From NCBI GenBank assembly GCA_013202615.1, contig JABMRL010000011.1, forward strand, positions 1-5,311: a DNA stretch of 5,311 nt, in the 5' to 3' direction. Position numbers and translations under genes: made by a program. Below the pieces are notes generated by a model. It was given only the letters and a program-made list of their open reading frames with translations. It did no database searches and was not told the DNA's origin. Source of the stretch: Dehalococcoidia bacterium. Its GTDB lineage: Bacteria > Chloroflexota > Dehalococcoidia > Dehalococcoidales > RBG-16-60-22. Shown piece after piece: positions 1 through 5,253 of the stretch; the first letter of the stretch is position 1; each line of letters begins with the position of its first letter.

Positions 1-1578
1 GTGCTGCGGGGTGTAAAGGTGGGCGGGACCCCTTTTAACATAGCCCCGGCTGCTCAGCGTCACCACCATCCTCTGGTGCGCGATAAGGTCCTCCTCACGG
101 AATTGCACCTCTCCACCCTCGACGATTTCGGTTCGCCGCTCGTCGCCGTACTTCTCCTTCAGGCCGCTGATATCCTCCTTGATGAGAATGAGCATGCGGC
201 GCGGGTTGGCGAGAAGGTCTTCCAGATAGGAAATCGTTTTCAATAACCCCGTATATTCATCGAGTATCTTCTGCCGCTCCAGGTTAGCCAGACGGCGCAA
301 CTGCATGTCAAGAATGGCCTGTGCCTGTATCTGGGTCAGGCCGAAGTTATTCATCAGCGCCTGACGCGCCGCTTCTGCGGTTTCTGATTTACGTATGGTG
401 CTGATAATAGCATCAATCTGGTCAAGGGCGATTTTCAACCCTTCCAGAATATGGGCCCGGGCCTTGGCCTCTTTCAGCTCGAACTTGGAACGGCGGGTGA
501 TGACCTCGTGGCGGAAATCAATATAGCTCTGGAGCGCCTGTTTCAGGCTGATGACCCTTGGTTGCCCGTCCACGAGCGCCACCATGTTGGCGAAGAAAGC
601 GGACTGCATGGCGGTATGCTTGTAAAGGTTGTTGAGCACCTGCTCCGGAAAAGACTCTTTCCGCAGCTCAATGACGATGCGCATGCCATGGCGGTCGGAT
701 TCATCACGCAGGTCACTGATGCCGGTGATTTTCTTTTCCTTGACCAGCTCCGCAATCGCCTCCATCAGGCTAGCCTTATTCGTCTGGTAAGGGAGCTCGG
801 TGACCACGATCTGGCTTCGCCCGGTCTGGGCGATATCTTCAACACGGGCCCGAGCCTGAATCACAATTTTGCCGTGCCCGGTAGCATAAGCACTCTTTAT
901 CCCCTCGACACCCTTGATGATACCGGCGGTGGGGAAGTCCGGCCCCCTGACGAACTGCGTCAGCTCTTCAATGGTAGCATTGGGATTATCGATGAGACAG
1001 GAAACGGCATCACAGACTTCATTGAGGTTGTGCGGCGGGATATTGGTCGCCATACCAACGGCGATGCCGGAGCTCCCGTTGAGCAGAAGGTTGGGGATGC
1101 GGGTGGGCAGCACCTTGGGCTCCTCGAGGCTGTCATCGAAATTGGGCATGAAGTCGACGGTCTGTTTCTCAATGTCAACCAGCATCTCTCCGGCGATACG
1201 GCCCAGCCTGGCTTCGGTGTACCGCATGGCCGCCGGGGGGTCATTGTCCACGCTGCCGAAATTGCCCTGCCCGTCTATCAGTGGATAGCGCATGGAGAAG
1301 TCCTGCGCCATACGGACCATGGCATCATAGACCGATGTGTCTCCATGAGGGTGATATTTACCCAGAACTTCACCCACAATACGGGCGCTCTTACGGTGCG
1401 GACTGTTAGCCGTGAGGCCCATGTCATTTACCGCGTAGAGAATACGACGGTGTACCGGTTTCAATCCATCACGAACATCGGGCAGAGCACGGGACACGAT
1501 AACGCTCATCGCGTAATCGAGATACGAGCCCTGCATCTCCTTTTCTATTGATACCGGCTTCACCGTCCCAATTACCAT
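1..1578 (-). CDS. gyrA: DNA gyrase subunit A, N-terminal part (runs off window)
   Basis: This is the DNA breakage-reunion subunit of gyrase, a type IIA topoisomerase that with GyrB introduces negative supercoils into the chromosome using ATP. The minus strand reads open from ATG at 1578 to base 1, giving 526 codons; full GyrA is usually about 800 or more. Visible hallmarks are the N-terminal [20 protein letters not shown] (18-37), the HPHGD loop (76-80), catalytic R119-Y120 in the RYTEA motif, and the block [16 protein letters not shown] (169-184), whose I172 matches the DNA-wedging isoleucine. The tower and coiled-coil region with [12 protein letters not shown] follows. The visible end, [12 protein letters not shown] and then PQH, is the first beta-pinwheel blade, and the window stops at what is probably the second residue of the GyrA box. 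That box would separate GyrA from ParC; its core lies outside, so GyrA is preferred on overall similarity. It is the second gene after the TPR gene, 13 bp away. Confidence 0.95.
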   Translation of the reverse strand, partial: MVIGTVKPVSIEKEMQGSYLDYAMSVIVSRALPDVRDGLKPVHRRILYAVNDMGLTANSPHRKSARIVGEVLGKYHPHGDTSVYDAMVRMAQDFSMRYPLIDGQGNFGSVDNDPPAAMRYTEARLGRIAGEMLVDIEKQTVDFMPNFDDSLEEPKVLPTRIPNLLLNGSSGIAVGMATNIPPHNLNEVCDAVSCLIDNPNATIEELTQFVRGPDFPTAGIIKGVEGIKSAYATGHGKIVIQARARVEDIAQTGRSQIVVTELPYQTNKASLMEAIAELVKEKKITGISDLRDESDRHGMRIVIELRKESFPEQVLNNLYKHTAMQSAFFANMVALVDGQPRVISLKQALQSYIDFRHEVITRRSKFELKEAKARAHILEGLKIALDQIDAIISTIRKSETAEAARQALMNNFGLTQIQAQAILDMQLRRLANLERQKILDEYTGLLKTISYLEDLLANPRRMLILIKEDISGLKEKYGDERRTEIVEGGEVQFREEDLIAHQRMVVTLSSRGYVKRGPAHLYTPQH

Positions 1579-1587
1579 GCGCTATAT

Positions 1588-1593
1588 CCCCCT
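1588..1593 (-). promoter_or_regulatory. gyrA ribosome binding site overlapping the upstream stop codon
   Basis: AGGGGG on the minus strand lies 9 nt before the gyrA ATG at 1578 and overlaps the TAG stop (1594-1592) of the TPR gene. This supports the chosen gyrA start. It also suggests that ribosomes finishing the TPR protein help initiate gyrA translation. The coupling is inferred from the overlap, not shown. Confidence 0.6.
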
Positions 1594-2410
1594 ATTCTTC
1601 TTCGCTGGCAGATTCGTCACTGATACCAGTAGACTCCTCCGGCAATACTTCTATTTCGTCGCCACCGATGATGGTATAACCGGATTCCTCCGGTAATATT
1701 TTCTCAATTTCGGACTCCATTTTGAAGACCTTTTCGTCAACATAAGGCTTGATTTCCTCCGCCCCTTTGGAGGGAAAGGACAGCTTTCCTATCTGGCTCG
1801 GGTCCCGATAGGTCTCCTGGATGATGACGGTCATCGCTTCTTCGGTAGAGCCCACCACGGCTACTGAATATTTATTACCCCCCCCCATTAGCTTGACCAA
1901 GCGCTGCCCGTGTTTCGGGTCAACATGCCCGACATACTGCCCGAGGTCATCCTCAACAACCAGACGGGTGCCGTCTGTTTTGAGAAACAGCTCGTCGCCG
2001 GCAACAAGGCGGGCACGTACCTGCGTTGGCGCCAGGTGGTACAGGTTCACCACCCCGGCTTTGCCTATATCTTCAATGAACCGGTGCGGCTCAACTTTCC
2101 GCGCCGGGCCCTCGGCAGTGACTTTTGCCTCACCGAGATAGTTCAGGCGCTGCAGATTCTTCCTGGCAATGGCATTGAAAGGGTCAAGCGCGGCAGTACG
2201 GCGGTAGGCTTCCCTCGACTGCTGATACTCGCCCAGTTCCATATGAGCACGGCCCAGGCGGTTCCAGGCTTCAACATCATTGTGAAAGTCCTCCAGTATT
2301 GCCCTGTTGGCGGCGACTGCCTCCCGCCAGCGACCCTGCATCGCCAGGTCGATAGCCTGCTTTGTGCGCTGCCGTTTCAGGCTCGCCAGTCTCTCTTCCT
2401 GGTACGTCAT
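1592..2410 (-). CDS. Tetratricopeptide-repeat protein of unknown function, upstream of gyrA
   Basis: Predicted cytoplasmic protein of 272 residues with no signal peptide or membrane segment. The N-terminal third holds about two TPR helical hairpins: a weaker one at about 14-46 and a clear one at about 48-80, with the W-L-G-Y-A-Y-A-P pattern in AWNRLGRAHMELGEYQQSRE and LDP at its end. Such repeats usually mediate protein-protein contacts. The middle (about 118-205) is a mixed beta-rich region with VGHVDPKHGQRLVKLMGGG, and the last 60 residues are strongly acidic with a duplicated LPEES motif. ATG at 2410 is preferred because GGGGGAG (2422-2416) lies 5 nt upstream; TTG at 2413 is too close to it. 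A nine-G tract at 1878-1886 crosses codons 175-178. It is the first gene of a likely operon with gyrA. I do not recognise a specific function; a gyrase-related role is only guilt by association. Confidence 0.85.
   Translation of the reverse strand: MTYQEERLASLKRQRTKQAIDLAMQGRWREAVAANRAILEDFHNDVEAWNRLGRAHMELGEYQQSREAYRRTAALDPFNAIARKNLQRLNYLGEAKVTAEGPARKVEPHRFIEDIGKAGVVNLYHLAPTQVRARLVAGDELFLKTDGTRLVVEDDLGQYVGHVDPKHGQRLVKLMGGGNKYSVAVVGSTEEAMTVIIQETYRDPSQIGKLSFPSKGAEEIKPYVDEKVFKMESEIEKILPEESGYTIIGGDEIEVLPEESTGISDESASEEE
1878..1886. repeat. Nine-base C/G homopolymer inside the TPR gene
   Basis: Nine C on the plus strand (nine G in the coding sense) spell the end of Met175 and Gly-Gly-Gly. Eight Gs would shift the frame to a TAG after seven further codons, and ten Gs would give an immediate TAA. 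The tract is therefore a candidate slippage site or sequencing-error hotspot. In the present form the gene is open. Confidence 0.7.
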
Positions 2411-2443
2411 CAAATCTCCCCCACAAAACGCCCCATTGTAAAC

Positions 2444-2468
2444 ATTATATTCTACATTAAACGGTCAA
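2444..2468 (-). promoter_or_regulatory. Candidate promoter for the TPR-gyrA operon
   Basis: The minus strand has a perfect TATAAT -10 element (plus-strand ATTATA, 2444-2449). TTGACC lies upstream (plus-strand GGTCAA, 2463-2468), but the spacer is only 13 nt, shorter than the usual 16-18, so that -35 may not be the one used. At standard spacing I see no good -35. Initiation near 2437 would give a leader of about 27 nt containing the GGGGGAG ribosome binding site. Confidence 0.4.
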
Positions 2469-2494
2469 ACTTAACAAGAGGATTTTGGGTTTAT

Positions 2495-2524
2495 TTGACG
2501 AATGGCTTACGCAGTAGATAAAAT
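2495..2524 (+). promoter_or_regulatory. Promoter for the NifU-like gene
   Basis: TTGACG (2495-2500) and TAAAAT (2519-2524) are separated by 18 nt, each matching the sigma-70-type consensus at five of six positions. Transcription would begin near 2531, leaving a leader of about 28 nt that carries AGGAG. It is back to back with the minus-strand candidate, with 26 bp between the two possible -35 elements. A start near 2531 also rules out the in-frame ATG at 2502. Confidence 0.6.
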
Positions 2525-2546
2525 AATAAAAGGAGCAATTGTTAAC

Positions 2547-2551
2547 AGGAG
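2547..2551 (+). promoter_or_regulatory. Ribosome binding site that fixes the NifU-like start
   Basis: AGGAG is followed by 7 nt and ATG at 2559, an ideal arrangement. The longer reading from ATG at 2502 has no Shine-Dalgarno sequence, would add 19 residues outside the conserved domain, and begins upstream of the predicted -10 box. The shorter protein is therefore chosen. Confidence 0.75.
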
Positions 2552-2558
2552 TTTTGTG

Positions 2559-2777
2559 ATGCAGGATAAAGTTACCGAGATACTGGACCAGATTCGCCCC
2601 CAGCTACAGGGGGACGGCGGCGATGTGGAACTGGTTGAAGTCAATGACGGCACCGTTAAGGTCAGATTAACCGGTGCCTGCGCTGGTTGCCCGATGTCCA
2701 CCATGACGCTCAAGATGGGAATTGAGAAAATCCTGAAAGAGCAGATACCGGAAGTAAAGGAAGTGGTATCGGTTTAG
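2559..2777 (+). CDS. NifU-like (Nfu-type) Fe-S cluster scaffold/carrier domain protein
   Basis: This small cytoplasmic protein of 72 residues consists almost wholly of the NifU C-terminal domain (Nfu type). That family holds a transient Fe-S cluster and passes it to apo-proteins during iron-sulfur cluster assembly. The hallmarks are IRPQLQGDGGDVELVEV (12-28) and the C41-x-x-C44 cluster-binding pair in GACAGCPMST, followed by an amphipathic helix (MGIEKILKEQIPEV) and a short final strand. It lacks the N-terminal IscU-like domain of full NifU and the degenerate A-type domain of NfuA, so it is a stand-alone Nfu domain, a form I recall as common in anaerobes. Two such subunits would be needed to bind one cluster through paired CxxC motifs. 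It is a single-gene unit with its own promoter, divergent from the TPR gene and convergent with lysC. No other Fe-S assembly gene is in view, so its client proteins cannot be read from context. Confidence 0.92.
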   Translation: MQDKVTEILDQIRPQLQGDGGDVELVEVNDGTVKVRLTGACAGCPMSTMTLKMGIEKILKEQIPEVKEVVSV

Positions 2778-2794
2778 CGTAGCCGGGCAACCGT

Positions 2795-4012
2795 CTATTC
2801 TTCTTCAATCTCGAAGGCATGGTGCAGGACGCGCACGGCTTCTTTGACCTGGTCAGCGCTAATGATACAGGTTATCCGTATCTCCGAGGTCGTAATCAGC
2901 TGTATATTAATCTTTTTCTCACTGAGGGTGTTGAACATTCGGGCCGCAAAGCCGGTGGTATTCTGCATCCCGGTACCGATGATGCTCACCGCGCCAAGGG
3001 TATCATCGCTGGCACACTTACTTGAGCCTATCTGCGCGGCAATCGGCTTGACCACTTCCATCGCCCGGGCAAGGTCGCTCTTGAACACGGTAAAAGTCAG
3101 GTCAGTGATGCCCTGAATGCTGGCGTTCTGCACAATGGTATCCACGCTGATTCCCGCCTTGGCGAGGGGCCCGAAGATGCTGGCGGCAATTCCGGGGCGG
3201 TCCGGGACGCCGACCACGGTTATCTTACCTATGTCAAGGTTATGGGCGATGCTTCTGACCTTATTCCGAACTTCCATTGCTACCCCTCCGTGTATTAAAG
3301 TCCCTGGACTTTCGTTGAAGCTGGAAGCGACCAGTATGGGGATATTGAACAGCTCCCCGAGCTCCACCGCCCGCGGGTGCATCACCTTCGCCCCATAGGT
3401 CGCCAGCTCCAGCATCTCCTCATAGTGTATCTCGCCGAGAGGCTTCGCTTCCGGAACCAGACGGGGGTCAACGTTGTACACCCCTTCCACATCGGTGTAA
3501 ATCTGGCACTCCTTTGCCCCCAGGCTGGCCGCCAGAGCAACGGCGGTGGTATCCGAGCCGCCCCTCCCCAGCGTGGTGACGTCCATGTCCTCGGTGATGC
3601 CCTGAAAGCCGGCCACGATGACGATATTGCCCTTCTCCAGCTCTCTGACCACCCTCTTGGGCTCTATTTTGAGGATGCGCGCCCGGCTGTAAGTGGAATC
3701 GGTGCGAATTCCCGCCTGAGCGCCGCTGAGGCTGATGGCCGGATAGCCCATGCTGTGCAGCGCCATGGCCAGCAGGGTGCTGGTAACCACCTCGCCGGTG
3801 GAGAGCAGGACATCCAGCTCGCGGTTATCCGGCTTCTCCGAGAGCTGGTCGGCCAGCGCTATCAACTCATCGGTGGTATCCCCCATCGCCGAGGCGACCA
3901 CCACCACCTGGTTGCCCTCGTCTTTGGTGCGGGCAATGCGCCTGGCCACGTTCTTGATGCACCCGGCATCGGCGACCGAGGTACCACCGTATTTCTGTAC
4001 GATTAAAGACAT
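2795..4012 (-). CDS. lysC: Aspartate kinase (aspartokinase) with two ACT regulatory domains
   Basis: This enzyme phosphorylates L-aspartate with ATP to 4-phospho-L-aspartate, the first committed step toward lysine, threonine, methionine and diaminopimelate. Its 405 residues match the usual length of monofunctional LysC. The kinase domain (1 to about 245) shows KYGGTSV (7-13), LLSTGE (69-74), TTLGRGGSDTTA (147-158), YTDVEGVYNVDPR (172-184) and TYGAKVMHPRA (205-215). Two ACT domains follow at about 262-330 (VVGVPDRPGIAASIFGPLAK) and 341-405 (SIIGTGMQNTTGFAA, then LITTSEIRI). These are the amino-acid binding sites in the family, so feedback inhibition by lysine and/or threonine is expected, though the effector cannot be read from sequence. 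ATG at 4012 directly follows the apgM stop; AAGGCGG (4027-4021), 8 nt upstream, is a fair ribosome binding site. An internal start at 3277 may give a separate beta subunit. No homoserine dehydrogenase domain is fused. Confidence 0.97.
   Translation of the reverse strand: MSLIVQKYGGTSVADAGCIKNVARRIARTKDEGNQVVVVASAMGDTTDELIALADQLSEKPDNRELDVLLSTGEVVTSTLLAMALHSMGYPAISLSGAQAGIRTDSTYSRARILKIEPKRVVRELEKGNIVIVAGFQGITEDMDVTTLGRGGSDTTAVALAASLGAKECQIYTDVEGVYNVDPRLVPEAKPLGEIHYEEMLELATYGAKVMHPRAVELGELFNIPILVASSFNESPGTLIHGGVAMEVRNKVRSIAHNLDIGKITVVGVPDRPGIAASIFGPLAKAGISVDTIVQNASIQGITDLTFTVFKSDLARAMEVVKPIAAQIGSSKCASDDTLGAVSIIGTGMQNTTGFAARMFNTLSEKKINIQLITTSEIRITCIISADQVKEAVRVLHHAFEIEEE
3275..3289 (-). promoter_or_regulatory. 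Internal ribosome binding site and ATG for a lysC beta subunit
   Basis: Within lysC, GGAGG (3289-3285) lies 7 nt before an in-frame ATG at codon 246 (3277-3275). Initiation here would give a 160-residue protein ending at 2795 and carrying only the two ACT domains. Aspartokinases of the Bacillus subtilis LysC and Corynebacterium type are known alpha2beta2 enzymes whose beta subunit comes from such an internal start at this same domain boundary. Use of the site here is inferred. Confidence 0.65.
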
Positions 4013-5206
4013 CTAGCCATCCGCCTTCTGAACGAATCTTTCCATTATTTTATACCCTTTCTCCAGGGAAAGGCCAGTTCCTTTAGCTTCCGCCTCGGTA
4101 AATCTGCCGGCGCCATTTGGCGTCACCCCTTTCCCCCAGAGGAGAAAGGGCACCGGGTCATCGGTGTGGGTCTGCAGCGTAATGGGGGTGGGGTGGTCGG
4201 GCATAACCAGAAGGCGGATATCGCCCGGAAAGGAACGCAGCCGACTTACCACCTCGCCGTCAATTTTCTGAATGGCATCGATTTTGGCATCTATGGCGCG
4301 GTCGTGAGATGCCTCATCCGGCGCTTCGATGTGAACCACCACCAGGTCATGCGCCGACAGCGCCGCAATGGCGCCCTTCGCCTGCGCCGCATAATCGTTG
4401 TCCTGGTTGTCGGCCACCCCGGGTATTTCCAGCACCACCATCCCGGCAAGCTGCGCCAGCCCGTTGAGCAAATCAACTCCCGAGGTCATGGCCGCTCTGA
4501 GGCCGTACCTGCCCTGAAAAGATGGCATATCCGGCAGCCGGCTGCTCCCCCAGAACAGCCAGAGCATGGTGGCCGGTATGTCTCCTCGGGCTACCCGCTC
4601 CCGGTTCACCGCGTGGTTTGTCAGAACTGCCTCCGAACGTGCCATCAGGTCACGCAATATCTCGCTCCCCTGTCCGCGGGGCAGGAATTCGCCGATTTCT
4701 TTACCGGGGATATCGTGCGGCGATGTGCACTCGGCCCGGAGCGTTTCTTCATGCCCCCTGATTTTGCAGATATGCCGGTAGCTAACGCCGGGATAAAACT
4801 GCACCTCGTCGCTGCCGAGGGTTTTATTCAGCGTATCTATCAGGCTATGGGCTTCCCCGGTGCCGATGTAGCCGGAGCTGTAGCTCCACATCCGACCATC
4901 TTTAACCGCCACCAGGTTGCAGCGGAAGACGACCTCCCCGTCGCCGATGGGTATGCCCATGCTGCGCGCTTCAATGCCCGCCCGGCCTTTGTAATATATT
5001 TCAGGGTCATAGCCCAGCACCGACATGCAGGCACAGGCGCTGCTCGCCTCCATCCCTGGCGGCACGGTGCGCGCCAGCCCCAGGGTGCCTTCTTTGGCCA
5101 GCGCGTCCAGATTGGGCGTTTTTGCCAGCTCCAGAGAGGTCTTGCCACCACGCTCGGGTATGGGGTAGCCGGCGGCGCCGTCCATGATTAAAACAACGTA
5201 TTTCAT
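4013..5206 (-). CDS. apgM: ApgM-family cofactor-independent phosphoglycerate mutase / proposed homoserine kinase
   Basis: This 397-residue protein of the alkaline-phosphatase superfamily is about the length of archaeal-type phosphoglycerate mutases, which interconvert 3- and 2-phosphoglycerate without 2,3-bisphosphoglycerate. By alignment from memory, one metal site is D9, S56, D337 and H338 (IMDG, SSACACMS, MPDHPTP). The other is D297, H301 (PDEASH) and H347 (QTHTDDPVPF). Other family motifs are GGKTSLELAKTPNLDALAKE (20-39), LGYDPEIYYKGRAGIEA (64-80) and FRCNLVAV (94-101). The catalytic Ser56 is kept, but the residue after it, usually Asp, is Ala57, with two cysteines close by. A related subgroup (TIGR02535, as I recall) is described as a proposed homoserine kinase because it sits beside threonine-pathway genes; direct linkage to lysC makes that a serious alternative. 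ATG at 5206 has AAGGAG 5 nt upstream. The stop abuts the lysC ATG, so the two genes are surely co-transcribed. Confidence 0.88.
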   Translation of the reverse strand: MKYVVLIMDGAAGYPIPERGGKTSLELAKTPNLDALAKEGTLGLARTVPPGMEASSACACMSVLGYDPEIYYKGRAGIEARSMGIPIGDGEVVFRCNLVAVKDGRMWSYSSGYIGTGEAHSLIDTLNKTLGSDEVQFYPGVSYRHICKIRGHEETLRAECTSPHDIPGKEIGEFLPRGQGSEILRDLMARSEAVLTNHAVNRERVARGDIPATMLWLFWGSSRLPDMPSFQGRYGLRAAMTSGVDLLNGLAQLAGMVVLEIPGVADNQDNDYAAQAKGAIAALSAHDLVVVHIEAPDEASHDRAIDAKIDAIQKIDGEVVSRLRSFPGDIRLLVMPDHPTPITLQTHTDDPVPFLLWGKGVTPNGAGRFTEAEAKGTGLSLEKGYKIMERFVQKADG

Positions 5207-5211
5207 ATGCT

Positions 5212-5217
5212 CTCCTT
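5212..5217 (-). promoter_or_regulatory. apgM ribosome binding site overlapping the tRNA promoter
   Basis: AAGGAG on the minus strand lies 5 nt before ATG 5206 and supports that start. The same bases, read on the plus strand, overlap the first two bases of the -35 element of the divergent tRNA-Pro promoter, so the two units share one 47-bp spacer. Confidence 0.7.
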
Positions 5218-5245
5218 GCTAGAACCGGTAAAATCCGTCTATAAT
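5216..5245 (+). promoter_or_regulatory. Promoter for tRNA-Pro
   Basis: TTGCTA (5216-5221) and a perfect TATAAT (5240-5245) are separated by 18 nt. The -10 box ends 8 nt before the first tRNA base, so transcription would begin almost at the mature 5' end. The -35 element matches consensus at four of six positions. Confidence 0.6.
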
Positions 5246-5253
5246 GGTGCTGT

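Noticed and set aside
1..246. Plus-strand open frame at the left edge
   Set aside because: It is antisense to the gyrA coding sequence continuing off the window edge.
451..1551. Plus-strand open frame of 366 codons
   Set aside because: It lies antisense to a clearly conserved gyrA coding sequence and its translation shows no recognisable domain; it is a shadow of GC-rich codon use.
1910..2521. Plus-strand open frame of 203 codons opposite the TPR gene
   Set aside because: The minus-strand TPR motifs, Shine-Dalgarno sequence and start are coherent; the plus-strand frame has none and would run across the divergent promoter region.
2502..2558. Longer NifU-like reading frame starting at ATG 2502
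   Set aside because: It has no ribosome binding site, starts before the predicted transcription start, and adds residues outside the conserved domain, whereas ATG 2559 has AGGAG at ideal spacing.
2744..2793. Possible bidirectional terminator between the NifU-like gene and lysC
   Set aside because: The stems are only 5-6 bp with 14-15 nt loops and no T-run on either strand, so a Rho-independent terminator is not supported.
3377..4006. Plus-strand open frame of 209 codons opposite lysC
   Set aside because: lysC on the other strand is complete and unambiguous; this frame has His/Arg-rich low-information translation typical of antisense shadows.
4166..5191. Plus-strand open frame of 341 codons
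   Set aside because: It is antisense to the ApgM-family gene, which carries all expected metal-site motifs; no ribosome binding site or family motif supports the plus-strand reading.
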